Assembly: GCF_001905845.1 (NCBI RefSeq)
Contig: NZ_LIVZ01000010.1
Location: forward strand, 1-64,000
Direction: 5' to 3'
Source of the DNA: Streptomyces sp. TSRI0107
GTDB lineage: Bacteria > Actinomycetota > Actinomycetes > Streptomycetales > Streptomycetaceae
Length of the DNA: 64,000 nucleotides
The notes beneath the pieces are model-generated. The model saw only the letters and a list, made by a program, of their open reading frames with translations, made no database searches and was not told the origin of the DNA. Each line of letters starts with the position of its first letter. The stretch's first letter is position 1. The translations under genes were made by a program, and so were the position numbers. Of the stretch, positions 1 to 8,501 are shown one piece after another.

Positions 1-2
1 AG

Positions 3-56
3 ATCTTCTGGCACAACCCCAAGACCGCGATCGAGTACACGGTCAAGAGCCGCTGA
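3..56 (+). CDS. 3' end of an unrecognised gene
   Basis: An open frame enters from the left edge and ends at TGA 54-56; the visible residues are IFWHNPKTAIEYTVKSR. The tail is too short to assign to a family. It ends 42 bp before the next start in the same direction, so it is probably the preceding gene of the 99-6730 operon, and its identity would help define that pathway. Confidence 0.6.
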   Translation: MFWHNPKTAIEYTVKSR

Positions 57-98
57 ATCCGGGCCCGTTGGTCGGGGCTCTCGTCGGAGGAGGGACAG

Positions 99-941
99 AT
101 GTCGCCGGTCGATGCTGAGCTGGATCGTTTCCTCGAAGCGGCCCTCAGCGCCATGGACTCGACGGACTCGATCCTGGAGCGCCTGAACGCGGAACCGCGT
201 GAGGTGTCCGTGAAGGGCGACGGCTCGCTGCTCACCCGCGCGGACCTCGCCGTCGAGGACGCGGTGCGCGGCGCGCTGGCCCGGCTCGCGCCCGGCACCG
301 AGGTCTTCGGCGAGGAGGGCTCGGGCCGGGACGGCGTGCGCGCGCTGCTCGCCGGGGACGTGGACGGCTGGATCGTGGACCCGATCGACCACACCCGCCA
401 CTTCGTCCGCGCCGACCCGGAGTTCGGCACGCTGCTGGCCTATCTCCGCGAGGGCGAGCCGGTCGTCGGCGTCATCTCGGCGCCGCTGCTCGGCCTGCGG
501 GCCTGGGCGCGGCTCGGCGGAGGCGCCCGCGTCAACGGGAAGTCCGCGCGGGTGAGCGACCGGCCCGGGCTGCCGTACTCGGAGGTCGCCTTCGCGGGCT
601 TCGCCGAGTGGACCGCGGGCACGCCGGGCCGGGACCTGGGGGCGGTGCTGGGCCGCTCGTCGTACCCGCACGGGACGCGGGGCGGCTTCCTCCAGCACGT
701 CCGGGTCGCCGAGGGCAGCGTGGACGTGGCGATCGAGCCGTGGGGCGAGGCCTGGGACCTGCTGCCGGGCGCCCTGATCGTGTCCGAGGCCGGCGGTCAC
801 GCCACGGCGCTCGACGGCGGCCGTCCGGGGCGTGCCTCGGACGGCGGTCTCGTCGTCAGCAACGGCCTCGTGCACGACGAGGTGCTGGCACTGCTCGGTG
901 CCGGGGCGCACACCGCCGTCGAGGGGAACGCCGGCGCATGA
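99..941 (+). CDS. Inositol-monophosphatase-family phosphatase
   Basis: A 280-residue protein of the Mg2+-dependent IMPase/histidinol-phosphatase/FBPase superfamily, expected to hydrolyse a small phosphate monoester in the cytoplasm. Visible metal-site motifs are GEEGS (residues 71-75), DPIDHT (94-99) and a C-terminal EAWDLLPGALIVSEAGG block. The usual DPxDGT motif reads DPIDHT, so Gly is replaced by His. The start has a strong GGAGGAGGG Shine-Dalgarno. The stop overlaps the start of the downstream adenylating enzyme by 4 bp (ATGA), so the two are translationally coupled. In this setting it probably dephosphorylates a pathway intermediate rather than serving inositol metabolism. That role is inferred from the neighbours; the substrate cannot be read from the sequence. 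Confidence 0.85.
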   Translation: MSPVDAELDRFLEAALSAMDSTDSILERLNAEPREVSVKGDGSLLTRADLAVEDAVRGALARLAPGTEVFGEEGSGRDGVRALLAGDVDGWIVDPIDHTRHFVRADPEFGTLLAYLREGEPVVGVISAPLLGLRAWARLGGGARVNGKSARVSDRPGLPYSEVAFAGFAEWTAGTPGRDLGAVLGRSSYPHGTRGGFLQHVRVAEGSVDVAIEPWGEAWDLLPGALIVSEAGGHATALDGGRPGRASDGGLVVSNGLVHDEVLALLGAGAHTAVEGNAGA

Positions 942-2386
942 ACGCGCGGTCGAGCCAGGCGGCGAACGGGGCCGCGCCCGCCGCCGAGGAGTTCTCGCTG
1001 CGGCGCGCCTGGGACGAGGCCTGCACCGACGTCGCGATCGCCCATCTCCGGTCCGGCACCCGAGTGACCTTCGGCGACCTGGAGCGCAGGACGGCGTCGG
1101 CCGCGGAGGAACTGCTCGCGCGGGTCGAGGAGCTGGGCCTCGAACGCGCTGTCGTGGTCCACGAGGTCCACGACGAGGTGGGGACGCTGGCCGGCGTCCT
1201 CGCCGCCGCCCGCGCCGGGGTGGGCCTGTGCCTCGTGAGGGCCGGGACCTGGGCGGAGTCGTCGCGGCGGCTGTGCTCGCAGCTGGTCGCCGCCGGGTTC
1301 GACGGCGTCCTGCACGAGGGCGCTCTCGCCACCCGCGGCACGCGCGCGCCGGGTGAGCGGGCCGCCGGGCACCGGGTGCTCCTGCACAGCGGGGGCACGA
1401 CGGGGCGGCCCAAGCTGATCGGCATGGACGTCTCGCCGTCCGCGCTGGCCGGGATGCTGCGGCTGTACCGGCAGGCCGGCTGGCGCCCGGGCCTGCGCCA
1501 GCTCGTCGTACTGCCCCTGTACCACGCGGCCGGGCTGCTTCCCGCGCTGATCGGACTGCTGGACGGCCACCGGCTCACGGTGACCGGGCGGCGCTTCGAC
1601 CCCGACGAACTGCTCGACGTCATCGGCGCCGAGTCCGTCGAGTGGTTCTGCGCGACGCCGACGCACCTGCGGCTGATGGCGTGGTCGGAGCGTTTCGACA
1701 CCGCCGGCCTGGACTCCCTCCAGGGCCTGGTGCACACGGCGGCGGCCTGCGACCACGAGACGAAGCGCCGCTGGATCGACCGTGTCGGGGGCGAGCGGGT
1801 CCACGAGTTCTACTCGTCCACCGAGCAGGTCGGCCTCACCTTCTGCACCGGGCTGGAGTGGACGCAGCGCCCGGGCACCGTCGGGCGGGGCTACCTCACC
1901 CGCATCAGCGTGCGCGACGCGGACGGGCGGCCGGTGCCGCCCGGCACCGTCGGTGAGGTGTACATGCGCAGCCTCTCGCACGCGCGGAACACGGCACCGG
2001 GCGTCCGGCGCGCCCCCGACGGATACGCCTCCGTCGGCGACCGCGGCCACCTCGACGCGGACGGATACCTGTTCCTCGTGGGCCGGGACGGCGACATGTT
2101 CACCGTCGGCGGCGAGAACGTCTACCCGCTCGAACTGGAGCGCGTGATCCTCGAAGTCCCCGGTGTCCGCGACGCGATGGTGCGGCCCCGCCCGCACCGC
2201 GCGTTCGGCAGCATCGCCGAGGCGCTGGTCGTCGCGGACGAGCCCACGAGCGAGACCGCCTCCGCGATCAAGGCGCACTGCCGGCAGAGCCTGCCCCCGG
2301 CGTCCCGGCCGCACGTGCTGACGTTCGTACCGGAGCTACCCCGTACCGAAACAGGCAAGCTGAAGAGATTGAGTACCGATGACTGA
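938..2386 (+). CDS. Free-standing ANL-superfamily adenylating enzyme (acyl-AMP ligase) 1
   Basis: A 482-residue stand-alone adenylation protein that should activate a carboxylic or amino acid with ATP. The P-loop HSGGTTGRPK lies near residue 150 and FYSSTEQVG near 290. GDRGHLDADGYLFLVGRDGD lies near 367, and the catalytic-lysine motif PRTETGKLKR is at the C-terminus. All core ANL motifs are present. I chose ATG 938 because it couples by a 4 bp overlap to the phosphatase gene; longer in-frame upstream starts would run antiparallel to no signal and deep into that gene. The stop overlaps the following carrier-protein gene by 8 bp. The probable acceptor is that carrier protein or its pathway partner. 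The substrate is unknown. Confidence 0.9.
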   Translation: MNARSSQAANGAAPAAEEFSLRRAWDEACTDVAIAHLRSGTRVTFGDLERRTASAAEELLARVEELGLERAVVVHEVHDEVGTLAGVLAAARAGVGLCLVRAGTWAESSRRLCSQLVAAGFDGVLHEGALATRGTRAPGERAAGHRVLLHSGGTTGRPKLIGMDVSPSALAGMLRLYRQAGWRPGLRQLVVLPLYHAAGLLPALIGLLDGHRLTVTGRRFDPDELLDVIGAESVEWFCATPTHLRLMAWSERFDTAGLDSLQGLVHTAAACDHETKRRWIDRVGGERVHEFYSSTEQVGLTFCTGLEWTQRPGTVGRGYLTRISVRDADGRPVPPGTVGEVYMRSLSHARNTAPGVRRAPDGYASVGDRGHLDADGYLFLVGRDGDMFTVGGENVYPLELERVILEVPGVRDAMVRPRPHRAFGSIAEALVVADEPTSETASAIKAHCRQSLPPASRPHVLTFVPELPRTETGKLKRLSTDD

Positions 2387-2894
2387 AGAAACCCCGGCGG
2401 CCGCGGATCTCGTGAAGTTCGTGGGGTCGCTCCCCGGCGTCGACGACTGCGCCGCGGCCCTCTCGCAGGAGCAGTGGATCGTGGCGATCCGCTCCAACGG
2501 CGCGGTCGGCGCGGTCGAGTACCGGAACCTGATCTGGGAACACCTCGGCACGGACGGCACCGCTCCGGCGATCGTGCTGACCGACCCGTCGAGCGTCGGC
2601 GAGCTGACGGCGGCCGTCGTCGAGCAGGCGGCACCCGAGCAGCGCTCCCGCTATGCCGCCCCCCGCGACGAGGTCGAGGAGTTCGTCTGCGGGATCGTCG
2701 CCGCGGCGACGGAGACCTCCGCCGTCGGCGCCGACGACGATCTGTTCGACCTCGGCGCGGACTCGCTGGTCCTGATCGAGGTGTCGACCGCGATATTCGA
2801 GCGGTACGAGGTACGCCTGGAGATGCAGGAGGTGTTCGAAGCCGGCAGCCCGGCGAAGATCTCCGACCTGGTCAAAGCCCGGACGCCTCGCTGA
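2379..2894 (+). CDS. Acyl/peptidyl carrier protein with an extra N-terminal domain
   Basis: A 171-residue protein. The C-terminal 80 residues form a carrier domain with LFDLGADSLVLIE; Ser129 is the expected phosphopantetheine attachment site. The first 90 residues are unusual for a free carrier protein. Their pattern (SLPGVDDCAA, then a short strand-helix-strand, then PAIVLTDPSSVGEL) resembles the mobile C-terminal subdomain of ANL adenylating enzymes. The catalytic lysine motif PRTxxGK is missing from it. I read this as a leftover or re-used docking domain fused to the carrier (inference). The gene overlaps its upstream neighbour by 8 bp, and its TGA shares one base with the ATG of the next adenylating enzyme. 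Confidence 0.85.
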   Translation: MTEETPAAADLVKFVGSLPGVDDCAAALSQEQWIVAIRSNGAVGAVEYRNLIWEHLGTDGTAPAIVLTDPSSVGELTAAVVEQAAPEQRSRYAAPRDEVEEFVCGIVAAATETSAVGADDDLFDLGADSLVLIEVSTAIFERYEVRLEMQEVFEAGSPAKISDLVKARTPR

Positions 2895-4303
2895 TGTGGC
2901 TGCTGGGAGGCGAGCCGGACTCGGTGGCGGTCGTCGCCGGCGGCGAGACGGTCACCTACGGGGAACTCGGCCGCCTGGTCGACGAGTTCGCGCGGCGGTA
3001 TCTCGGCCGGGAGGGCACGCTCGTCGCGATCGTCGCCGAGCGGAACCTGCGCACGGTCGTGGCGTACCTCGCGGCGTACGCGACGCCGAGCACGGTCGTG
3101 CTGGTCGACCCGACGACCGGCCCGGACGGCGTACGGCAGACCATCGAGGCGTACGAGCCGCAGCTCGTCGTCGGCGCCCGCTCGCTCGATGACGACCTGT
3201 ACCGCGAGGCGGAGCCCGGTCACTGGGTCCGCCGCGGCGACGGCGTGTCCGGCACCACGTCCACCAAGCTGATCATGCTCACCTCGGGCTCCGTCGGGGT
3301 CCCGAAGGGCGTGGCGCTGGGCGAGGCGGGCGTACGGGCCAACGCGCTCGCCACCGTCGACCGGCTCGGACTCCACCCCGGCGACCGCGGCATCACCAGC
3401 CTCCCGCTGCACTACGCCTACGGCCTGTCGGTGCTGCACTCCGTGCTCGCGGCCGGCGGCAGCCTGCTGGTGACGGAACACCGGCCCACCTCGCGCAGAC
3501 TCTGGACCGCCGTCGCCACGGGCGGCGTCACCCACCTCGCCGGCGTCTCCCTCATGTACGAGCTGCTGCGGGACCTCTTCGCCAGGAGCTGGCCGGAGTC
3601 CCTGAGGCAGCTGACGCACTCCGGCGGACGGCTGGCGCCCGAGCTGCAGCGCCACTACCTGGACCTGGCGGTACGGCACGACGCGCGGTTCTTCCTCATG
3701 TACGGCCAGACCGAGCTGATGACGAGGATCTCCGCCTTCGACCTGACGCGCAGGCCCGACAAGCTCGGATCGGTCGGCGTGCCCCTCGACGGCATCGAGG
3801 TGACCGCCGACGACGGCGAGCTGGTGGTCCGCAGCCCCAGCGTGATGCAGGGTTACGTCGACTCGGCGAGCGCGGTCAAGGACCTGGAGCGGGCGCAGCG
3901 CCCCCGGGGCTTCCACCGCACGGGCGACCTCGGGACGGTGGACGACGACGGGTTCGTCTGGATCACCGGCCGGGTGAGCCGGACGGTGAAGCAGTACGGG
4001 CGGCGCGTCAGCCTCGACGAGATCGAGGCGTTCCTCCAGGACGCCGGGACCATGGCCGTCATCGGCTCCGACACGGAGATCGTCCTGTGCGTGGCCGAGT
4101 ACGAGGGCGACCCCCACGAGCTGGTCGCGCGCACCGCGCGGGCGGTCAGGCTGCCCCCGGCCGCGCTGTCGGTCGTACCGGTGCCCGAGATCCCGCGGAC
4201 GAGCCGGGGGAAGGTGGACTACCCCGCCCTCACGTCGCTGGTCGCCTCGCTGCGCGAGCGGCCCGCCAGGCCGTCCCCCGACACGCGAAAGGAGCCGGTG
4301 TGA
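2894..4303 (+). CDS. Free-standing ANL-superfamily adenylating enzyme 2
   Basis: A 469-residue adenylation enzyme with MLTSGSVGVPKGV (P-loop, about residue 127), MYGQTEL (about 270), HRTGDLGTVDDDGFVWITGR (about 341) and the catalytic lysine in PRTSRGKVD (about 434). It differs enough from the first adenylating enzyme that the two probably load different building blocks. The start ATG 2894 shares its first base with the carrier-protein stop (TGATG). The GTG of the next gene overlaps its own stop by 4 bp. Having two ligases beside a single carrier protein suggests one loads the carrier while the other either makes a free acyl adenylate or loads a carrier encoded elsewhere (inference). Confidence 0.9.
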   Translation: MWLLGGEPDSVAVVAGGETVTYGELGRLVDEFARRYLGREGTLVAIVAERNLRTVVAYLAAYATPSTVVLVDPTTGPDGVRQTIEAYEPQLVVGARSLDDDLYREAEPGHWVRRGDGVSGTTSTKLIMLTSGSVGVPKGVALGEAGVRANALATVDRLGLHPGDRGITSLPLHYAYGLSVLHSVLAAGGSLLVTEHRPTSRRLWTAVATGGVTHLAGVSLMYELLRDLFARSWPESLRQLTHSGGRLAPELQRHYLDLAVRHDARFFLMYGQTELMTRISAFDLTRRPDKLGSVGVPLDGIEVTADDGELVVRSPSVMQGYVDSASAVKDLERAQRPRGFHRTGDLGTVDDDGFVWITGRVSRTVKQYGRRVSLDEIEAFLQDAGTMAVIGSDTEIVLCVAEYEGDPHELVARTARAVRLPPAALSVVPVPEIPRTSRGKVDYPALTSLVASLRERPARPSPDTRKEPV

Positions 4304-5334
4304 GCCTGCTCGACGGTGACCGGCTGCCGCCGACGGTCTCGGAGCGGATCATCGTCCGGCTGGCGGGCGAGGTCGTCCACGACGAACACGTCGGTGACAA
4401 GGACGCGACGTTCGCGCTGCTGTGCGTCAGCAAGCCGGTCTTCGCGCTCGCCGCGCTGAACTTCCTGCTCGGCCGGGACGACGTGTCCCTCGACGACCCG
4501 GTACGGCCCTTCCTGCCGGCCGCGTTCGGCCCGCGGTTCGACTCGGTGCGCATCGGCGACCTGCTGACCCACTCCAGCGGCATCACCCGCGACGCCACAC
4601 CGGGACGCTGGTCCGAGGCGCGCTTCCAGCGGTGGATCGCGGGCTCCCCCGTCGACCCGGCGCGCGGGCCGACGTACTCCGTGATGACGGGCTGGTACGT
4701 GCTCTCGCTCGCCATGGAGAACGCCTCGGGGCTGGACAGGACCGCGTTCGCGCGGCGCTTCGGCGTCGAGCCCTTCGGCGCCCGCCTGGGCTTCGGGCCC
4801 CTGGCGTCCGGCGAGCAGCCGCCGCTGCCCGTCATGAACCGCGAGACGGGCGACCGGGAGCCCGACCTGTGGTGGGCCGACGCGCCCGAGATCATGGAAC
4901 GCGCCTGGCCGGGCTCCGGGTTCCGGGGCGGGGCGGAGGACCTGATGCGGATCTTCGGCGCCCTCGCCACCGGCGGGGAGCGGGACGCCCTGCCGAAACC
5001 GCTGCGCGCCGCCGCCGACCTTCTCGAACGGCCGGCCGGCGACGGTCTGTCGACCGACGGCGAGGGCAAGCACGCCTTCGCGTTCTCGCACGGCGCGCTC
5101 GTGGGATCGCAGTGGCTCGGACAGCGCCCGGGCCGGGAGGCGCTCGGACACGACTCCGGGACGGGCTCCTTCGTCCTCGCGGACCCGGGCCGCGAGCTCG
5201 CGGTCGTGTACCTGAGCAACCTGGTGCGCGAGCCGGTGGAGAGCCTTCTGCGGCGTCGGCGGCTGGTGAAGCGGATCTACGATCGGCTCGAAAACGATCA
5301 GCATGAGAACGATCAGCCCGGGAACGGGCGTTGA
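4300..5334 (+). CDS. Class C beta-lactamase/PBP-fold protein with Cys at the nucleophile position
   Basis: A 344-residue protein of the serine beta-lactamase-like (Pfam Beta-lactamase) fold. It shows the family landmarks LLTHSSGI (about 88-95), PTYSVMTGW with Tyr126, and GHDSGTGSFVLADPGRELAVVYLSN near the end. Where family members have S-x-x-K, this one reads C42-V43-S44-K45, so the nucleophilic Ser appears to be Cys while Lys and Tyr remain. No signal peptide is seen, so it should be cytoplasmic, unlike secreted penicillin-interacting enzymes. In this operon it is more likely an acyltransferase, thioesterase or cyclase acting on a carrier-bound intermediate than a resistance enzyme (inference from context). 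LovD is a precedent for a beta-lactamase-fold acyltransferase, but LovD uses Ser. Confidence 0.85.
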   Translation: MSLLDGDRLPPTVSERIIVRLAGEVVHDEHVGDKDATFALLCVSKPVFALAALNFLLGRDDVSLDDPVRPFLPAAFGPRFDSVRIGDLLTHSSGITRDATPGRWSEARFQRWIAGSPVDPARGPTYSVMTGWYVLSLAMENASGLDRTAFARRFGVEPFGARLGFGPLASGEQPPLPVMNRETGDREPDLWWADAPEIMERAWPGSGFRGGAEDLMRIFGALATGGERDALPKPLRAAADLLERPAGDGLSTDGEGKHAFAFSHGALVGSQWLGQRPGREALGHDSGTGSFVLADPGRELAVVYLSNLVREPVESLLRRRRLVKRIYDRLENDQHENDQPGNGR

Positions 5335-5350
5335 ACGGCGGGGAGACCAG

Positions 5351-6730
5351 GTGAGCAGCGAACGGATCAGCCTTACGTGGGGACAGGCGGCCATGGTCGA
5401 GATGTTCCACCGCCGTGGGCTCGACCCCGTCCACTGGCCGCTGAGCGCGGTCTTCGACGAGCAGGAACGTCACACCGACCGGGACTCCGTGCTGGCGGCG
5501 ATGCAGGGCCTGGCGGACCGGCACGACGTCCTGACCGGCGCCTTCGAGCCGGTGGGCGACGGTCTCGAACTCGCCGACCCGGCCACCTTCCCGCGGCAGA
5601 CCCTGTCCCCGGGCGCACCCGTCCGTCCCCTGACGATCGAGGTGGACTCCACCGACGCGCCGCTGACCAGCGAGGGCGTGCTGGCCCTGACGCAGAGCGA
5701 GTTCGTGCGCCGCGGCCAGGCCTTCCTGCCGCTCCTCATCAACCGCGGCGGGCGGTGGATGGGCGGGGCCGTCGTCTCGCACGTGGCGGTCGACGGCCAG
5801 GGGCTGGAGATGCTGCGCGAGGAGTACCGCGTGCTCCTGGAGGGCGGCACCCCGGCGCCGCGCGGCGCCCGGGTCGCCGAGACCCTCGAAGCCGAGCGGT
5901 CCCCCGAGTACGCGCAGTTGGAGAAGGAGAACCTGGCGGTCGTACAGGGCCTGCTGGAGGGGGCCGCCGAGGCCAACCTGCGCAAGGACCCCTCGACGGA
6001 GCCCGCGACGTTCGGCGTCGTGGAGTCGTCCGGGCACGCCCGCACGCTGGGCGAACTCAGCGCCAGGCTCCGCGTCACCAAGCCGGGCATCTCGCTCGTC
6101 GTCTACGCGATCCTGCTGAGCGCCGAGCTGGCCTCGCGGCAGGTCGTGATCCGGTCCCAGACGCGCCGGCAGCTTCCCGTACCGGACGCCGTGAGCGTCG
6201 TCGCCAACTCGCCGTTCGCGTTCAGCTCCGTCTCGGTCGACCTGGACCTGAGCTTCCGGGATCTCGTGGTGCGGGAGTTCGGGTCGGTCATGGAGGGCTA
6301 TCGCGCCTCCGCCTTCTCGCCGTACGGCTACGAGCGGGTCAAGCGCCTGGTCGCGCTCGAACGGGGCCTGGAGGAACTGGACGGCCTGCCGGAGTTCAAC
6401 TACCTGCCGAAGGGCGGCCGGCCGCGCGCCAGGGCGGCCGCGGTGGCCGACAGCCGGGTGGAACGCTCGTGGGTCGAGATCGTCGACGGGGTCCAGCCCT
6501 ACTCCCGCGGCAACCTGAGCATCTTCGAGGAGACCGACCACGACGTGCTCCAGCTGTTCGGCACCCGGTGGCGGCAGTCCGCCGACTCGTTCGAAGTGGT
6601 CCGCCTGTTCAACCGGTTCTGCACGGTCGCCGCCACGGACGTCGACCGCCGCGTCGGTGACATCCTCGAGCGCGCGCGGACCGAGTACCGCACCCACCCG
6701 GTCTCGGCGGCCCTGCGCCACGCCCACTGA
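5351..6730 (+). CDS. Stand-alone condensation-domain-like acyltransferase
   Basis: A 459-residue protein of the CoA-dependent acyltransferase/NRPS condensation superfamily. The HxxxDG active-site motif is intact in SHVAVDGQG (His about residue 143). A DFGWG-type latch is not evident; QPYSRGNLSIFEE occupies the late part. GTG 5351 is preferred because GGGGAG lies at the correct distance; the frame is open further upstream to 5303. It is the last gene of the assembly-line operon. Its expected job is joining the unit held on the carrier protein to an amine or alcohol, possibly the second activated unit. The partner substrate is unknown, although the decarboxylase 92 bp downstream could supply a diamine. 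Confidence 0.85.
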   Translation: MSSERISLTWGQAAMVEMFHRRGLDPVHWPLSAVFDEQERHTDRDSVLAAMQGLADRHDVLTGAFEPVGDGLELADPATFPRQTLSPGAPVRPLTIEVDSTDAPLTSEGVLALTQSEFVRRGQAFLPLLINRGGRWMGGAVVSHVAVDGQGLEMLREEYRVLLEGGTPAPRGARVAETLEAERSPEYAQLEKENLAVVQGLLEGAAEANLRKDPSTEPATFGVVESSGHARTLGELSARLRVTKPGISLVVYAILLSAELASRQVVIRSQTRRQLPVPDAVSVVANSPFAFSSVSVDLDLSFRDLVVREFGSVMEGYRASAFSPYGYERVKRLVALERGLEELDGLPEFNYLPKGGRPRARAAAVADSRVERSWVEIVDGVQPYSRGNLSIFEETDHDVLQLFGTRWRQSADSFEVVRLFNRFCTVAATDVDRRVGDILERARTEYRTHPVSAALRHAH

Positions 6731-6822
6731 CCGAAGTGGCTCAAGACGGCTTCATCGACCGACGCGGCCGCGTGGTGCCCCACCCCGCCTGACCTCATTC
6801 GCCCCTCCAGGGAGGAAACCCC

Positions 6823-8325
6823 ATGCGAAGCAGGTCCCACCTGCTCAACAGCGCCACGGCGGAGCGCTACCACCGCGACGTCACCCTCACCACCTCCCTC
6901 GTGGCGCGCAAACTGGCCTCCGTGGAGAGCCCGTTCACCGGTGTCACCCCGCAGCAGCTCGCCCCCGTCGTGGACGGCGTGGACCTGGACAAGCCACTCG
7001 GCGACACCGCCGCCGCGCTGGAGGAACTGGAGCAGGTCTACCTGCGCGACGCCGTCTGGTTCCACCACCCCCGCTACCTCGCCCACCTCAACTGCCCCGT
7101 GGTGATACCGGCCGTGGTCGGCGAGGCCGTGATGGCGGCCGTCAACTCCTCCCTGGACACCTGGGACCAGTCCGCGGGCGGCACCCTGATGGAGCGGCGG
7201 CTCATCGACTGGACCGCCGAGCGGATCGGACTCGGACCGGCCGCCGACGGCATCTTCACCTCCGGCGGCAGCCAGTCCAACCTGCACGCCCTGCTGCTCG
7301 CCCGCGAGGAGGCACTGCGGACCGCCGGCGCGGGCGACCCCGCTGGACCGGCCGCCGCCCGCGCCCGCCTCCTGCCCACCCTGCGCATCCTCACCTCCGA
7401 GGTGAGCCACTTCTCCATCGAGAAGTCCGCGCGCATACTCGGCCTGGCCCCGGACGCGGTCGTCCCGATACCGGTCGACACCGCCACCCGGCGGCTGCGC
7501 CCCGACGCGCTCACCCGTGAGCTGGAGCGCTGCGCGCGCGCCGGGGAGACGGTGATGGCGGTGGTCGCCACGGCCGGCACCACCGACTTCGGCAGCATCG
7601 ATCCGATGCCCCGGATCGCCGCCCTCTGCGAGCGGTACGGCACCTGGATGCACGTCGACGCCGCCTACGGCTGCGGGCTGCTGGTGTCGCCCACCCGCCG
7701 CCGTCTGCTGGCCGGGATCGAGCGGGCCGACTCGGTGACCGTGGACTACCACAAGTCCTTCTTCCAGCCGGTGTCCTCCTCGGCCGTCCTGGTCCGCGAC
7801 CGCGCGGTGCTCGCTCACGCCACCTACCACGCGGACTACCTCAATCCCGAGCGGATGGCCGAGAACGCCATCCCCAACCAGGTGGACAAGTCGATCCAGA
7901 CCACCCGCCGCTTCGACGCGCTGAAGCTGTGGCTCACCCTGCGGATCATGGGCCCCGACGCGGTCGGCGAACTGTTCGACGAGGTCGTCGACCGGGCCCT
8001 GCAGGGCTGGCGGCTGCTGGACGCCGACCCCCGCTTCGAGGTCGCCACCCGCCCCGAGCTGTCCACCCTCGTCTTCCGCCACCGCCCCGCCCCCGGCACC
8101 CCGCCGGGCCTCGCGGACGCCGCCAACCTGCACGCCCGGGAGGCGCTCGCGGCGGCCGGCGAGGCCGTGATCGCCTCCACGGTGGTCGACGGGCGGCACT
8201 GGCTGAAGTTCACCCTGCTCAACCCGGCGACCTCGCTGGACGACATCTCCGCCGTGCTCGACCTGACCGCCGGGTACGCGGAACGGCACCTGGCCGCGCA
8301 CGCCCCCGAAGTGCTCGGCGCCTAG
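6823..8325 (+). CDS. DesA-like PLP-dependent group II amino acid decarboxylase
   Basis: A 500-residue group II PLP decarboxylase very like DesA, the lysine decarboxylase that makes cadaverine for desferrioxamine. Recognisable blocks include RDAVWFHHPRYLAHLNCP, NSSLDTWDQSAGGTL, GIFTSGGSQSNL and HVDAAYGCGL, plus the PLP lysine K311 in DYHKSFFQPVSSSA. It has a strong AGGGAGGAAA ribosome site. Unlike the usual desABCD cluster, no monooxygenase, acyltransferase or NIS synthetase follows, and no iron-box-like palindrome is visible in 6731-6822. It therefore looks like a paralogue recruited to the upstream biosynthetic genes, or an isolated polyamine gene. Lysine or ornithine is the likely substrate by family. 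Confidence 0.88.
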   Translation: MRSRSHLLNSATAERYHRDVTLTTSLVARKLASVESPFTGVTPQQLAPVVDGVDLDKPLGDTAAALEELEQVYLRDAVWFHHPRYLAHLNCPVVIPAVVGEAVMAAVNSSLDTWDQSAGGTLMERRLIDWTAERIGLGPAADGIFTSGGSQSNLHALLLAREEALRTAGAGDPAGPAAARARLLPTLRILTSEVSHFSIEKSARILGLAPDAVVPIPVDTATRRLRPDALTRELERCARAGETVMAVVATAGTTDFGSIDPMPRIAALCERYGTWMHVDAAYGCGLLVSPTRRRLLAGIERADSVTVDYHKSFFQPVSSSAVLVRDRAVLAHATYHADYLNPERMAENAIPNQVDKSIQTTRRFDALKLWLTLRIMGPDAVGELFDEVVDRALQGWRLLDADPRFEVATRPELSTLVFRHRPAPGTPPGLADAANLHAREALAAAGEAVIASTVVDGRHWLKFTLLNPATSLDDISAVLDLTAGYAERHLAAHAPEVLGA

Positions 8326-8351
8326 ACCCCCGGTTTTTTTCCCGTTCACCG

Positions 8352-8393
8352 CCGCAGAGGTCGCACCGCAGAGGTCGCACCGCAGATATCGCT
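8352..8393 (+). repeat. Three tandem 14-bp repeats
   Basis: The unit CCGCAGAGGTCGCA occurs at 8352-8365 and 8366-8379, with a diverged third copy (CCGCAGATATCGCT) at 8380-8393. It lies just after a GG-T7 run that ends the decarboxylase gene region. It may be a direct-repeat regulator site or a small duplication. The short frame 8468-8554 that follows (28 codons) is not convincing as a gene. Confidence 0.6.
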
Positions 8394-8501
8394 TTCACCG
8401 GCGGATTCGAGCGGCGGAAATGCGGCGGGAATTCGACTCCGTTCGTGATCCGTGGCATTCGGCGATCATGAAAAGCGAGATCCCCGAACTCGGCCCCGAA
8501 C

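Noticed and set aside
8326..8341. T-run after the decarboxylase as an intrinsic terminator
   Set aside because: No stable stem directly precedes the seven T residues.
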